Counted from the stretch's first letter, positions 14,819 to 23,995 are shown. The stretch: DNA of 64,000 bases from Rhodoblastus acidophilus (GCF_009720655.1 NZ_WNKS01000008.1:1-64000), one strand, 5' to 3'. Notes: a model not told the origin generated them from the letters alone. Made by a program: numbers and translations.

Positions 14819-17272
14819 TCACGCGCCAATGTCGAAAGGCGCGGGAGGCTCGCCTTCAGCAAACCGGCGCCACATCATCCGCAGCGCAAGTTCCAGGTCG
14901 CGAACGAATCGAGGGCCATCGCTGAAGGGCGCGTCCAGAAGCGCTCTGCGGATTTCCGGACGCAGGCGACGAAGCCGCTCCGGATCTTTCGCGAGAGCGA
15001 CGGCTTTCGCGACATAATCATCCATCGAATCCGCGACGAATTCCTCATGTCCCATCGGACGGAGGAAAGCCAAAGTCTGACGGGAGGCGAGCCTGTCTCC
15101 GGGCAGGGTGATGACGGGGAGCCCCATGAAAAGACATTCGCTGGTGATTGTGGCGCCGCCGAAGGGGAAGGGATCGAGCGCGATATCGACGTCATTGTGC
15201 TCGCGCAGCATGGCGAGATAGGAGCTGGCCTCCCGCGTCTCGATGCGGTCGGCGGAGATTCCCGCCGCTTCGAAGGCGGCGATGATCGGGTCGCGAACGC
15301 CGGAATGGACGAGCGTCTTGGACTTGAGGATCAAGCGCGAATGCGGCGTCTGCTTCATGATGCGCGCCCAGAGCGCGATGACATTTGGGCCGACTTTCGT
15401 GATGTTGTTGAAGCAGCCGAATGTCACATAGCCATTGCGCAGGCATGGCGGGTCCCGCAACGGCTCGTTGGGGGCGATGGCCGTGTAGCAAAACCGTCCA
15501 TGCGGCAGGCGAACGATCGCCTCCTGGTAGAAGCGATCGGACCCTTCGGGGGCCGAAATCGGATCCAGGATGATGTAGTCGATCGTCGGCAATCCGATGG
15601 TGCCGGTGAAGCCGATCCAGTGAACCTGCACCGGCGCCATGCGCGTCCCGAAAACATGGACTCGCGTCTTGTCGGTGTGACCGGAAAGATCGATCAGGAT
15701 ATCGATGTCGTCCGCTTGAATCGTCTTGACGACTTCGGCGTCGCTGAGCTTGGTGATATCACGCCAATGATCCGCCGTGGCCTTGAACCCTCCAGTGACG
15801 GTGTCGTGCTTCTGGCAGTTGCTGTAGTAATAGATCTCGAAACGTTCATGGTCGTGCCGCGTCAGGGCGCCATAAGTGAAGAAACCCACGGGATGGGCGC
15901 TGAAGTCCCCGGACACGTAGCCGATGCGCAATCGCCGCTCAGGTGAACGATCCCGACCGGGGAAGCTTGAATCGGTCTCGCGCGCGAATGCGCGGCCGAA
16001 GGCCCGCGCCGCGGCGAGACAGTCCTCGTTGCTGTAATCATCCAGGTATTGCATGGCCATGAGCTTGTTGCTGTGGCCGGCGGCAAGTTCCGGAGCGAGT
16101 TCGATCGCCCGTCCATAAGCATGGCAAGCTTCTTCCGTATGCCCCAACCGTTGCAGCGCGAAGCCCTTGTTGATCTGCGCGGCCCCGAAATCGCCCTTTG
16201 CGCGGAGCGCCCTTTCAAGCTTCTCCAATCCGGCTTCGGGTCGTTCCCGATTGATCAATTCCGTGCCAAGATGGTAATAGCCGGCCGCGCGAAGCCCCTC
16301 CTCCGAGAGTTCGATCGCTTTTTCAAAGGCCTCGACGGCCTTTTCGATATTGTCCAGCTTCAGCAGCGCGCAACCAAGATTGTTGTAGGCGGGAATGTAA
16401 CGGGCGTCGAGCTTCAGCGACTTTTCAAAATATTCGACGGCTTCGGGGTATCGATCCTGGTTCAGCAGAATGGCGCCGGCGGTCGCCCACGCGGCCGCCA
16501 TCCCCTCGTCGCAGACAAGCGCGCAGCGCGCATTTTTCATCGCCTCTTCGAACTCGTTTTCACCGAGCAGAAGCACCGCAAGGTTGTTGTAGGCTTCGGC
16601 AAAGGCCGGCCGCAGCGTCAGCGCCCGATTGAAATGGTCGCGCGCGGCGTCGACATCGCGGCGAATGCGCAAGATGTTGCCCAATGTATTATGGGCTTCG
16701 GCCAAATCCGGATTGATCTCGATGGCCAACCGGCATGCGGCCTGCGCCCCCTCGATGTCGCCGATATCGACGAGCGCCTTGGCTAAATTGGCGTGCGCCG
16801 TCGCCCGGCGCGGTTTCATTTCGATGGCTCGTTCGTAGCTTGCGACCGCCTCGCGGCGCTGGCCGAGGGCGATCTGGACATTGCCAAGCGCCTCATACGC
16901 TTCCGGATAGGTCGCGCGCAATTCGAGCGCCCGATAGATGCTGGCCAGGGCGTCATGGGGCCGCTTGAGCGCGAGGCGCACCAGACCGAGATTGTTGAAA
17001 AAGGTCGGGTGAGGGCGCAACTTCACCGCCGCGCCGATGAACGCCTCCGCGACATCGGGCCGGTCGGCCGAAAACGCCAGCACGCCCATGCCATGCAGGG
17101 CGTCGGCGTGATCGGGACGACAGGAGAGAATGGCGCGATAAAGCGCCTCGGCCTCTTCCAGCCTGCCCTGGTCGTGGGCGGCCTTCGCCAGCTCAAAGCT
17201 CTGCCGAACGATGTCATCCGGAGACAGGGACGTATCCGCGACGTCGTCCTTTTGGCTGAGGGAAGCTTGCAT
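14819..17272 (-). CDS. TPR / O-GlcNAc transferase-like glycosyltransferase (GT41)
   Basis: An 817-residue protein. Residues about 15-400 are roughly eleven TPR repeats; residues 430-800 are the GT41 (OGT/SPINDLY-like) catalytic region, with IGYVSGDFSAHPVGFFTYG, DILIDLSGHT, MAPVQVHWIGFTGTIGLPTI and DPFPFGGATITSECLFMGLP. GT41 enzymes transfer sugars to protein Ser/Thr. It ends a kilobase of sequence upstream-adjacent to flagellin and shares the flagellar box, so flagellin is the likely target. ATG 17272 is chosen because AGGAG stands 6 bp before it and the box would otherwise fall inside the gene; the frame is open to 17320. Confidence 0.9.
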   Translation of the reverse strand: MQASLSQKDDVADTSLSPDDIVRQSFELAKAAHDQGRLEEAEALYRAILSCRPDHADALHGMGVLAFSADRPDVAEAFIGAAVKLRPHPTFFNNLGLVRLALKRPHDALASIYRALELRATYPEAYEALGNVQIALGQRREAVASYERAIEMKPRRATAHANLAKALVDIGDIEGAQAACRLAIEINPDLAEAHNTLGNILRIRRDVDAARDHFNRALTLRPAFAEAYNNLAVLLLGENEFEEAMKNARCALVCDEGMAAAWATAGAILLNQDRYPEAVEYFEKSLKLDARYIPAYNNLGCALLKLDNIEKAVEAFEKAIELSEEGLRAAGYYHLGTELINRERPEAGLEKLERALRAKGDFGAAQINKGFALQRLGHTEEACHAYGRAIELAPELAAGHSNKLMAMQYLDDYSNEDCLAAARAFGRAFARETDSSFPGRDRSPERRLRIGYVSGDFSAHPVGFFTYGALTRHDHERFEIYYYSNCQKHDTVTGGFKATADHWRDITKLSDAEVVKTIQADDIDILIDLSGHTDKTRVHVFGTRMAPVQVHWIGFTGTIGLPTIDYIILDPISAPEGSDRFYQEAIVRLPHGRFCYTAIAPNEPLRDPPCLRNGYVTFGCFNNITKVGPNVIALWARIMKQTPHSRLILKSKTLVHSGVRDPIIAAFEAAGISADRIETREASSYLAMLREHNDVDIALDPFPFGGATITSECLFMGLPVITLPGDRLASRQTLAFLRPMGHEEFVADSMDDYVAKAVALAKDPERLRRLRPEIRRALLDAPFSDGPRFVRDLELALRMMWRRFAEGEPPAPFDIGA

Positions 17273-17314
17273 GCCGATCTCCTGACTTGCGCGTGGCGCA
17301 AACGCAAGAGAGCA

Positions 17315-17336
17315 GGTCAAGCTGGCGCGGGGCTGG
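17315..17336 (-). promoter_or_regulatory. Putative FtcR-type box of the GT41 unit
   Basis: Core in gene sense CAGCCCCGCGCCAGCTTGAC; two CCAGC half-sites exactly 11 bp apart, making the direct-repeat layout especially clear. It ends 43 bp before the ATG at 17272. Confidence 0.6.
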
Positions 17337-17346
17337 CGCCAGAAAG

Positions 17347-17380
17347 CAAAAAAAACCGCGCCTGTGAAGGCGCGGTTTCC
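17347..17380 (-). terminator. Rho-independent terminator of flagellin
   Basis: A 10-bp stem (AAACCGCGCC with GGCGCGGTTT) and 6-nt loop, followed on the minus strand by a run of eight T, 20 bp after the flagellin stop. It isolates fliC from the GT41 unit. Confidence 0.9.
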
Positions 17381-17399
17381 TTGAAAAACCTGAAGCTGA

Positions 17400-18329
17400 T
17401 TACTGGAAGAGCTTCAGGATCATCTGGGTCGACTGGTTGGCGATCGACAGCGACTGAACGCCAAGTTGCTGCTGGGTCTGCAGCGCCTGCAACCGGGTCG
17501 AAACCTGGTTCATGTCGGCGTCGACAAGGGCGGAAATGCCGTTGGAGAGATTCGCCTGCATGGCGGAGACGAAGGTCGCCTGCGTGCTGACCTGCGTCTC
17601 GACCGAGCCGACGGAGCTCGCGGAGGTTTCAAGCAGCGAGATCGTGTTGTTGATCGACGTCAGCATGTCCTCGATTTGCGACTGCGCCGAAGAGACCGTC
17701 ACGTCGAAGGCGCCGGTGCCAAGCACCGAGCCGGTGCCGCCGGCAGTGGGCGTGCCGCCCAGAATGCCGCCCGTGGCCGAAGCAATGTCCGAGGCCACGC
17801 CAATGAACAGATTGATGTCCGAGCCTGCGGTGCTGATCGTCTGGACGCCGCCGTCATTCGTGTAGCCGCCGACCAGGGTGATCGTGCTGCTGACGGACGC
17901 ATTGGCCGTGCCTGTGACGGTGCCGTTCATCCAGTTCTGTTCATTGAAGGTCCCGCCGTTGGCGATCTGAATCAAGGAATTTTGCTGGGCCTTGATGTCT
18001 TCCTGGATTTTCGCGAGATCCTGGGTCGGGTCTTCAGCGAGAACGAGGTCGGCCTTGATCTTGTTGACGACCGAGATCGCCGCCTTGATGCCAGAGGTAA
18101 AGTTCGCCAGCATCGCCGAAGTGGTCTTCAGCGACGAGCCGACCGCGCCCAGGGCGCCATTGTCGGAGTTCATCGTCTGGGCGATCGACCAGTAGGCGCC
18201 GTTGTCCTTGGCGCTGCCAACAGCGAGGCCGGTGGAGAGCTGCTCCTGGGTCGTGGCGAGAGACTTCTGCGTGTTGGCGAGGTTTTGCAGCGCAGTCAGA
18301 GCAGAGGCGTTCGTGAGAATGGAGGGCAT
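17400..18329 (-). CDS. fliC: Flagellin
   Basis: A 309-residue flagellin with conserved D0/D1 ends (SILTNASALTALQNLANTQK at the start, STQMILKLFQ at the end) and a short variable, Ser/Thr/Gly-rich centre (about residues 135-215) that offers O-glycosylation sites. ATG 18329 is chosen because flagellin sequence begins at MPSILTN; an in-frame extension to 18407 is unconserved. It is the only flagellin in the window and is monocistronic with its own terminator. It lacks the regulatory box seen before other flagellar genes, which fits late-class control. FlaF and FlbT (46-47 kb) probably govern its translation. Confidence 0.95.
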   Translation of the reverse strand: MPSILTNASALTALQNLANTQKSLATTQEQLSTGLAVGSAKDNGAYWSIAQTMNSDNGALGAVGSSLKTTSAMLANFTSGIKAAISVVNKIKADLVLAEDPTQDLAKIQEDIKAQQNSLIQIANGGTFNEQNWMNGTVTGTANASVSSTITLVGGYTNDGGVQTISTAGSDINLFIGVASDIASATGGILGGTPTAGGTGSVLGTGAFDVTVSSAQSQIEDMLTSINNTISLLETSASSVGSVETQVSTQATFVSAMQANLSNGISALVDADMNQVSTRLQALQTQQQLGVQSLSIANQSTQMILKLFQ

Positions 18330-18731
18330 GGTGAACTGTTCCTGTGGGGCGTTGAAATCATGTTGAGGAACATCTCGGGCTGACCGGAACAACGGAGACG
18401 GCGTCATGCCTTCGAGCCTCTGGTGGGCTCAACCCGTTGTGCATGGTTCGCAACCTATCCGGGAATAATTGCCAAGGCGTTAATTTCTGGCTGGTTCCGC
18501 ATTTTCCAGTTAAACGCCAGGAACGCCTTTGTTTTTTTGGGTCTTCGACGCGCAGGCCCGCCGAGCGGGTCAGACGATTTCCGAAGAATCAATTCGGAAA
18601 TCGTATTCCGCTCGCGCGGAAATCCGCCCTTCGCCTGGAGGATTTCCGCGCGATTTCGTTTTCGCGGATCGCGAAGCGATCTTGCGGAAACCGTATCAGA
18701 CGTTTTAACCCTGCCGTCGCGGCGCACGCGT
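18330..18731. other. Flagellin upstream region, no gene
   Basis: A 402-bp noncoding stretch between fliP (its 3' end) and the flagellin start. It holds the R3 repeat (18572-18696). The flagellin promoter should lie in 18330-18540, but I cannot identify a sigma-54, CtrA or FtcR-type site there with confidence. Confidence 0.6.
18572..18696. repeat. Palindromic repeat R3, noncoding copy
   Basis: Nearly identical to the 4038-4162 copy, with about three substitutions. It is intergenic, upstream of flagellin and just past the fliP stop. GATTTCCG-type arms at both ends and internal CGCGGAAATCC / GGATTTCCGCG arms could fold into extended hairpins. Confidence 0.85.
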
Positions 18732-19493
18732 TCAATTCACGGAGCGCACCAGGCTCCCGATCAACATGTTCCAGCCGTCGATCAGCACGAAAAACAACAG
18801 CTTCATCGGCAGCGAGATCATCGACGGCGGCAGCATCATCATGCCCATCGACATGGTCAGCGTCGCCACGATCATGTCGATGATCAGGAACGGCAGCAGA
18901 ATCAGAAAACCCATTTCGAAGCCGCGCCGCAACTCCGAAATCATGAAGGCGGGAATCAGCACGCGGAGATCCGCCTTGCTGCGATCCGTGATCTCGAATG
19001 AGCCCTTCGAGAGATCCTCGAACATGCGCAAGTCCTTCTCGCGCGTCTGATTCGCCATGAACGCGCGGAACGGTTCGACGATTCTGGGAAAGGCCTGTTC
19101 CTCGGTGATCTGGTTGTCCATCATCGGCTTCACGCCGTCCTTCCAAGCCTTGTCGAAGGTCGGCGCCATGACGAAGAAGGTCATGAACAAGGCGAGGCTG
19201 ATCAGCACGAGATTGGCGGGCGTGCTCTGCAAGCCTATGCCGGAGCGCAGGAACGACAGGGCGACCGCGAATCGCGTAAAACTGGTCACCATCATCAGCA
19301 GGCCCGGCGCCAGCGACAGCACCGTAAGCAAGGCGACGAGCTGGATGATCCGGCCGCTCGCGAGGCCGCCGATGGAATTGAGCGCGGCCGCGAGATCGCT
19401 CGAAGGCGGCGCGGCGGGGGCGCCCCCCGGCGCGGCGAAAGCGGTCGCGGCGGAGGCGAGAACGAGGACAAGCGGCAGAAAACGGCGAATCAT
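18732..19493 (-). CDS. fliP: Flagellar export gate protein FliP
   Basis: A 253-residue FliP: signal peptide (RRFLPLVLVLASAATAFA), then four membrane helices. The conserved signatures are MMVTSFTRFAVALSFLRSG and MGMMMLPPSMISLPMKLLFF. With FliQ and FliR it builds the export gate at the centre of the MS ring. Its start overlaps the fliL stop by 4 bp, ending the motE-flgH-fliL-fliP unit. Confidence 0.97.
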   Translation of the reverse strand: MIRRFLPLVLVLASAATAFAAPGGAPAAPPSSDLAAALNSIGGLASGRIIQLVALLTVLSLAPGLLMMVTSFTRFAVALSFLRSGIGLQSTPANLVLISLALFMTFFVMAPTFDKAWKDGVKPMMDNQITEEQAFPRIVEPFRAFMANQTREKDLRMFEDLSKGSFEITDRSKADLRVLIPAFMISELRRGFEMGFLILLPFLIIDMIVATLTMSMGMMMLPPSMISLPMKLLFFVLIDGWNMLIGSLVRSVN

Positions 19494-20008
19494 TGCACCA
19501 CCAGCGCCTTGATGATGAATTTCTTGACGGCGCCCTGCGAACGCGTCTGCACCCGTTCGTTGATGTCGGAGCGCAGATGTTCGAGTCCGGCGACGCCCTG
19601 GATCTGCTCGAGCGTCTGCGTGCGCAGGAAGGCGAGGATGTCGGCGGAGATTTCCGCCGCCAGCGCGTCGCCGCGCGGCAGGGTCTTGCCCTCGAACAGG
19701 ATCGCCCCTTCGATTCGCACCCAGACCTCCTTGGGCGAGGCCAGATTGGTGACGGCGGGCGGCACGTCCACGCTGCCCATATGCACGACGGGCGCCTCCC
19801 TGGCCTCTTCCCTGCGTTCGCCGGGTTTGGCGCCCTCGCTGGCGGGCGGCGCATGAGCGGCGGGCTTGTTCATCATGCCGACGCCCGCGCCGACGCCGCC
19901 CGCGATCACGCCGGCCACGACAAAGCCGATGGCGTTCTGCGCCATGCTCATGCCGCCCTTTTCCTTGCCCGCATCCTTGTCCTGCGGCTTCGGCTTTTTC
20001 TCCGCCAT
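19490..20008 (-). CDS. fliL: Flagellar basal body-associated protein FliL
   Basis: A 172-residue protein with a short Lys-rich cytoplasmic tail, one membrane helix (residues about 25-45, AIGFVVAGVIAGGVGAGVGM), a linker and a periplasmic FliL domain ending in AVKKFIIKALVVQ. FliL rings surround and stabilise the stator. It sits between flgH (10 bp gap) and fliP (4-bp overlap). A second FliL-like protein may be encoded at 40.8 kb. Confidence 0.92.
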   Translation of the reverse strand: MAEKKPKPQDKDAGKEKGGMSMAQNAIGFVVAGVIAGGVGAGVGMMNKPAAHAPPASEGAKPGERREEAREAPVVHMGSVDVPPAVTNLASPKEVWVRIEGAILFEGKTLPRGDALAAEISADILAFLRTQTLEQIQGVAGLEHLRSDINERVQTRSQGAVKKFIIKALVVQ

Positions 20009-20018
20009 GCTCGCTCCG

Positions 20019-20717
20019 TCAGAATGGCTTTGCGGCGTCGAAAATCTGCTGCCCCCAGGAGGGCTGCTGGACGTCCATGATTCGGCCCTTGCCGCCGTAG
20101 GAAATGCGCGCCTCGGCGATCTTGTCGTAGGAGATCAGGTTGTTGGCGCTGATGTCGCGGGGACGGACGATGCCGGCGATCTCCAATTGCCGCATCTCGA
20201 AATTGACCCGCACCTCCTGCGTGCCGCTGATCACCAGATTGCCGTTGGGCAGAACGCGCGTCACCACGGCCGCGACCGCCAGCTGGATCTTTTCGGAACG
20301 ATCGATGCTGCCCTGTCCGTTCGAGGACGACGACGCGTTGATGTCGCCGGCGGCGTTGACCTTGTGGGTCGCCGAATCCAGGCCGAACGTCCAGTCGAAG
20401 CCGCCGGTTTCCTGCGCCGTTTGCGAGCGCCCGCTGGTGTTGCCGAAGGTCGCCTTGTCATTGATGTAAATGCTCACGGTGATGACGTCGCCGATTTTCG
20501 AGGCGCGCGAATCGGTGAACAGGTTGGCGGCGCCGTCCTGGAACAGCGAACTGCCGGTGCTGGCCCTGGGCATGTCGATGTTCATCACGGCGGGATCGGT
20601 GCGCGCGACAAAACCGCTGCCGACCGGCGACATGCTCGGCTCCTGGAACAGGTCGGGTTTTCGAGCGCAACCGCCGGCCAGGAGAGCAAGGGCGAGCGCG
20701 AGAGCAAGGCGTTTCAC
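20019..20717 (-). CDS. flgH: Flagellar L-ring protein FlgH
   Basis: A 232-residue outer-membrane lipoprotein: lipobox (ALLAGGCARK, Cys at residue 18) then the L-ring domain with SLFQDGAANLFTDSRASKIGD and the C-terminal LISYDKIAEARISYGGKGR. It forms the outer-membrane bushing of the flagellum. It overlaps motE by 4 bp and is followed by fliL. Confidence 0.96.
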   Translation of the reverse strand: MKRLALALALALLAGGCARKPDLFQEPSMSPVGSGFVARTDPAVMNIDMPRASTGSSLFQDGAANLFTDSRASKIGDVITVSIYINDKATFGNTSGRSQTAQETGGFDWTFGLDSATHKVNAAGDINASSSSNGQGSIDRSEKIQLAVAAVVTRVLPNGNLVISGTQEVRVNFEMRQLEIAGIVRPRDISANNLISYDKIAEARISYGGKGRIMDVQQPSWGQQIFDAAKPF

Positions 20718-21334
20718 GATTTTTTCTCGTCGGATTTGGCGGCGGCGCCTGACAGCAGGTCGCTGAGGCGCGCGGCGCGCTCGGCGCTCATCTCTCCCAG
20801 CACCGCGCTGGCGACGGCGGGCTTGAGCTTGAGCAGGATGGCGGTGGCCGAATCGTCGTCCATGGCGGAAATCTGCGCCGACGCCGCCTCGGGTTTCATT
20901 TTTGAGTAGATCGCGGTGAGACTCTCATTGGCGCGCGCCAAGAGCTCCTCGCGCTTGCGCACCCAGTCGCGCACCTCGGCCTGCTTGGCCTCGAGCTCCG
21001 CGATCTTGGCGACCATCTGCGCCTGAAGCGCCTTGACGCGTTCCTCCTGCCAGGACAGGCGGGTCGCGGCGGCGGAGCTGGCGACGGCGCCGCAGAAATT
21101 CTCGACCCCCTTCACGCCCTCGACCACAGGCGGCTTGGGCTGCGGCGGCAGCGGTTTTCTCAGCTGCACTTTTCGCAAACCCGGCATGTCGGGCTCGGTC
21201 TTGGGCGGCTCTTTCTTCTTTTCCTCGCCACCGGCGCCGCCGTGGTCGCCGCCGCCGCCATGCTCCGCGGCGAGGGCCGGCGCACCGGCGAGGGCGCAGG
21301 CGAGAAAGACAGCAAGGAGGTTTGGGGGTGTCAT
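20714..21334 (-). CDS. motE: MotE, periplasmic MotC chaperone-like protein
   Basis: A 206-residue secreted protein with signal peptide (LLAVFLACALAGAPALA), a His/Gly/Glu-rich spacer, a coiled coil (residues about 100-150, EERVKALQAQMVAKIAELEA) and a C-terminal MgtE-N-like domain (AISAMDDDSATAILLKLKP, reading QISAMDDD in the protein). This matches MotE of Rhizobiales, which assists folding and stability of periplasmic MotC. It starts the motE-flgH-fliL-fliP unit, with a putative box 33 bp upstream. Confidence 0.85.
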   Translation of the reverse strand: MTPPNLLAVFLACALAGAPALAAEHGGGGDHGGAGGEEKKKEPPKTEPDMPGLRKVQLRKPLPPQPKPPVVEGVKGVENFCGAVASSAAATRLSWQEERVKALQAQMVAKIAELEAKQAEVRDWVRKREELLARANESLTAIYSKMKPEAASAQISAMDDDSATAILLKLKPAVASAVLGEMSAERAARLSDLLSGAAAKSDEKKS

Positions 21335-21366
21335 GGAGCGGGTCTTCCTTCGCCCGCACTGTCGCC

Positions 21367-21388
21367 CTGCAAGCTTGCGCCGCGCTGG
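21367..21388 (-). promoter_or_regulatory. Putative FtcR-type box of motE
   Basis: Core in gene sense CAGCGCGGCGCAAGCTTGCA; AG cores 11 bp apart, 33 bp before the ATG. Confidence 0.55.
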
Positions 21389-21462
21389 CGCAAATCATTT
21401 ACCGCTTCCCGCCTTGCGGGCGAGAAACGGTCAGGAGCGAACGCGACCGGAAGGGCGTCGCT

Positions 21463-21567
21463 AAGCAGGATTTCCGAAAAGTGGCCCCCGATTTTCGGAT
21501 GAAAATCCCGCGAAAACAAAGGAGCCTAAGCAAACATGCGTTGGGCGACCAACGCATGTTTGCTTAG
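21463..21567. repeat. Structured repeat R2, copy 1
   Basis: About 105 bp: a first stem (AGGATTTCCGAAAA with TTTTCGGATGAAAATCC) and a second, perfect hairpin with arms CTAAGCAAACATGCGTTGG and its complement (21526-21567, 4-nt loop). Other copies are at 27437-27540 and 60966-61071. Confidence 0.85.
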
Positions 21568-21637
21568 ACGCCCGTCTCGCCAAGGGCTTTGGCTGATGCC
21601 AGGGAAGCATGATCGCGCCGGCGCGCGATCATCGCAC

Positions 21638-22747
21638 TCATTGGATCACGATGTCCGCCTGCAGCGCGCCGGCCGATTTGATCGCCTGAAGAATGGCGAT
21701 GATGCCCTGCGGCTTCACGCCGATCTGGTTGAGCCCGCGCACCAGGCCGCGCAGGGACCGCCCGCCCAGCATGGCGACGGAGCCGCCGCCCTGCCTGGCG
21801 TCGATCTCGGTCTGCGGCGTCACCACGGTCCTGCCCCTCGAGAACGGCGCGGGCTGCGACACCTGCGGCGTCTCGGTGATGCGCACGGTGAGCGCCCCCT
21901 GTGTGACGGCGACGGGCGTAATCTGAACGTCCTGGCCGATCACCACCGTGCCGGTGCGGGCGTCGAGCACAACGCGCGCGGGCGCGTCGGGCTCGACCAG
22001 CAATTCGCCGATCTCGGCGATGAAGTGCGTGGCGCCGACGCCCGGCGGCTTCTGCAATGTGACGGTATTGGGGCTGTCCTCGCGCGCCGTGCGCCGGCGG
22101 TAGGTCGCCGCGCTATAGGCGTTGATGGCGTCGGCGATGCGCACGGCGGTGCTGAAGTCGGGATTGCGCAATTCAAGGCTCATCGTCGCCTGGTCGCCGA
22201 GCCGCGTGAGCAGTTCGCGCTCGACCGTGGCGCCATTGGGCACGTGGCCGGTCGTCGGCACGCCCTGGGTGAGGGTTTCCCCCTGCCCTTGCGCGTTGAA
22301 ACCCGTCACCGCCACCGCTCCCTGCGACACCGCATAGACCTGCCCGTCGGCAGCCGTCAGGGTGGTGAGCAGCAGCGTGCCGCCCATCAGCGAGGAGGCG
22401 TCGCCCAGAGACGAGACGGTGACATCGATCCTCGTCCCCTTCGCGGCGAAGGGCGGCAGTTCGGCCGTGACCATGACAGCCGCCACATTGCGGGTGCGAA
22501 GATTGGCGCTGCGCACGTTGACGCCCATGCGGTCCATCATCGCCTGAAGGGATTGTCCCGTGAACGGCGCGTTCTGCAAGGTGTCGCCGGTGCCCTGCAA
22601 GCCGACGACAAGACCGTAGCCGACGAGCTGGTTTTCGCGCACGCCCTTGACGGAGGCCACGTCCTTGATGCGCACGGCGCCATGGGCGCATGAGAGCGAC
22701 ACGAAAAACGCCAGAAGCACCGCGAAAAGTTTCATCTCAGCCGCCAT
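21638..22747 (-). CDS. flgI: Flagellar P-ring protein FlgI
   Basis: A 369-residue periplasmic ring protein with signal peptide (MKLFAVLLAFFVSLSCAHG, from residue 5) and FlgI signatures (RIKDVASVKGVRENQLVGYG, LVVGLQGTGDTL, AVMVTAELPPFAAKGTRIDV). The C-terminus (GRSLRGLVRGLNQIGVKPQG) is intact. It overlaps flgA by 11 bp. It is the last gene of flgB-flgC-fliE-flgG-flgA-flgI. Confidence 0.97.
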   Translation of the reverse strand: MAAEMKLFAVLLAFFVSLSCAHGAVRIKDVASVKGVRENQLVGYGLVVGLQGTGDTLQNAPFTGQSLQAMMDRMGVNVRSANLRTRNVAAVMVTAELPPFAAKGTRIDVTVSSLGDASSLMGGTLLLTTLTAADGQVYAVSQGAVAVTGFNAQGQGETLTQGVPTTGHVPNGATVERELLTRLGDQATMSLELRNPDFSTAVRIADAINAYSAATYRRRTAREDSPNTVTLQKPPGVGATHFIAEIGELLVEPDAPARVVLDARTGTVVIGQDVQITPVAVTQGALTVRITETPQVSQPAPFSRGRTVVTPQTEIDARQGGGSVAMLGGRSLRGLVRGLNQIGVKPQGIIAILQAIKSAGALQADIVIQ

Positions 22748-23195
22748 TCACCAAAACCGATCCGTCCGCCTGAATGGCGCCGAAAACGACGATTCCGCTC
22801 TCGATGTTGCGCACCTGGACGATCTGGCCGACGTAGCCGTTTTGCAAAGCCTGCGCGGTGGTGGCGATGCTCAACCCGTCCTTCTCGTAGACGAGTTGCA
22901 CCAGTCCGCCCATCGACACCGCGCGCGGCTCCTCGACGGCAATGGCGGGAATCGCCTTCCCCGGAAGCAGGGTGCGGCGCGCGACCTTGCCGACGAGCTG
23001 GCCGCGCGCGACGAGGTAGCCGCCGAGATCCGCGTTCGGCTCGGAGACCTCGCCCAGCATGGCGTCGGTGATCCGGTCGCCGGGATAGATGACCTGCGTT
23101 GGCGCGACGATCTCGCGCGAGCCGGCGCAGGCGACGGATGAGGCCGCAAGCGTTGCGGCCAGGGCGAGAAGCCGTGCAAGAAAACCCATGATCAA
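22737..23195 (-). CDS. flgA: Flagellar P-ring assembly chaperone FlgA
   Basis: A 152-residue exported protein (signal peptide [19 protein letters not shown]) with a SAF-like domain and the FlgA C-terminal motif ([16 protein letters not shown], in which TAQALQNG is the actual run). It assists P-ring polymerisation around the rod. Short among FlgA proteins but typical of Rhizobiales. ATGA overlap with flgG. Confidence 0.93.
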   Translation of the reverse strand: MIMGFLARLLALAATLAASSVACAGSREIVAPTQVIYPGDRITDAMLGEVSEPNADLGGYLVARGQLVGKVARRTLLPGKAIPAIAVEEPRAVSMGGLVQLVYEKDGLSIATTAQALQNGYVGQIVQVRNIESGIVVFGAIQADGSVLVNGG

Positions 23196-23983
23196 GACGT
23201 CCTCAGGTTGGCGATGGTCCCGGCCATGGAGCTTGCGGCTTCGAGCACCTTGGAGTTCATCTCATAGGCGCGCTGCGCCTGGATCATCGTCGCGATCTCC
23301 GAGACCGGATCGACGTTCGACGCCTCGAGATAGCCCTGCTTGATCTTGCCGATGCCGGGATCGCCGGGCACGCCGGTCACCGCCTGGCCTGAGGCCGCCG
23401 TGGGCTGGAACAGGTTGCTGCCCAGCGCCATCAGGCCGGGTTCGTTGACGAAGGTCGCCAGAGTCAACTGGCCGAGCTGCTGCGGATTGGTCTGGCCGCC
23501 GATCGTCGCGGAGACAATGCCGGTTTCGCTGACCGTGATCGCGGTGGTGTTGTTCGGCACCACCATGTTCGGCATGATGGCATAGCCGTCGGTGTTGACG
23601 ATCTGCCCCTGCGCGTTGGTGGAAAGCGAACCCGCCCGCGTGTAAAGGGTTTCGCCGCTCGGCGACTGCACCTGGAACCAGCCCCGGCCGGAAATGGCGA
23701 GATCGAGCTGGTTGTTGGTGCTGGTCATTGAGCCCTGGATCTCCAGAGGCCGGATCGCCGCGGTGCGCACGCCCAGGCCGATCTGCGCGCCCTCGGGCAC
23801 CACCGAATTGGCGCCGCGGTTGGCAACGCCCTGGAGACGCTCCGCCTGATAGAGCAGATCGGTGAACTCCGCCCGCGAGCGCTTGAACGCGGTCGTGTTG
23901 ATGTTGGCGATGTTGTTGGCGATGACTTCGAGGTTCTGGTTCTGGGCGTTCATGCCGGTGGCGGCGATCACAAGGGCGCGCAT
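23192..23983 (-). CDS. flgG: Flagellar distal rod protein FlgG
   Basis: A 263-residue rod protein with the N-terminal rod/hook motif ([20 protein letters not shown]) and C-terminal motif ([20 protein letters not shown]). ATG 23983 is chosen over 23995 because GGAG stands just before it and FlgG begins [11 protein letters not shown]. It follows fliE, with an R1 repeat in the 76-bp gap. Confidence 0.97.
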   Translation of the reverse strand: MRALVIAATGMNAQNQNLEVIANNIANINTTAFKRSRAEFTDLLYQAERLQGVANRGANSVVPEGAQIGLGVRTAAIRPLEIQGSMTSTNNQLDLAISGRGWFQVQSPSGETLYTRAGSLSTNAQGQIVNTDGYAIMPNMVVPNNTTAITVSETGIVSATIGGQTNPQQLGQLTLATFVNEPGLMALGSNLFQPTAASGQAVTGVPGDPGIGKIKQGYLEASNVDPVSEIATMIQAQRAYEMNSKVLEAASSMAGTIANLRTS

Positions 23984-23995
23984 GAATGACTCCAT

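Larger units (their letters stand above)
21335..21637. other. motE-flgI intergenic region
   Basis: A 303-bp noncoding region. It contains the motE regulatory box (21367-21388), the R2 repeat with a perfect 19-bp-arm hairpin (21463-21567) and a smaller palindrome (ATGATCGCGC...GCGATCAT, about 21608-21632) just past the flgI stop. The hairpins probably end the flgB-flgI transcript. Confidence 0.6.

Noticed and set aside
18330-18540. A sigma-54 (GG-N10-GC) or sigma-28 promoter for flagellin
   Set aside because: Partial matches such as TTGGCAATTATTCCC were seen, but spacing or half-sites did not fit a consensus well enough to call.
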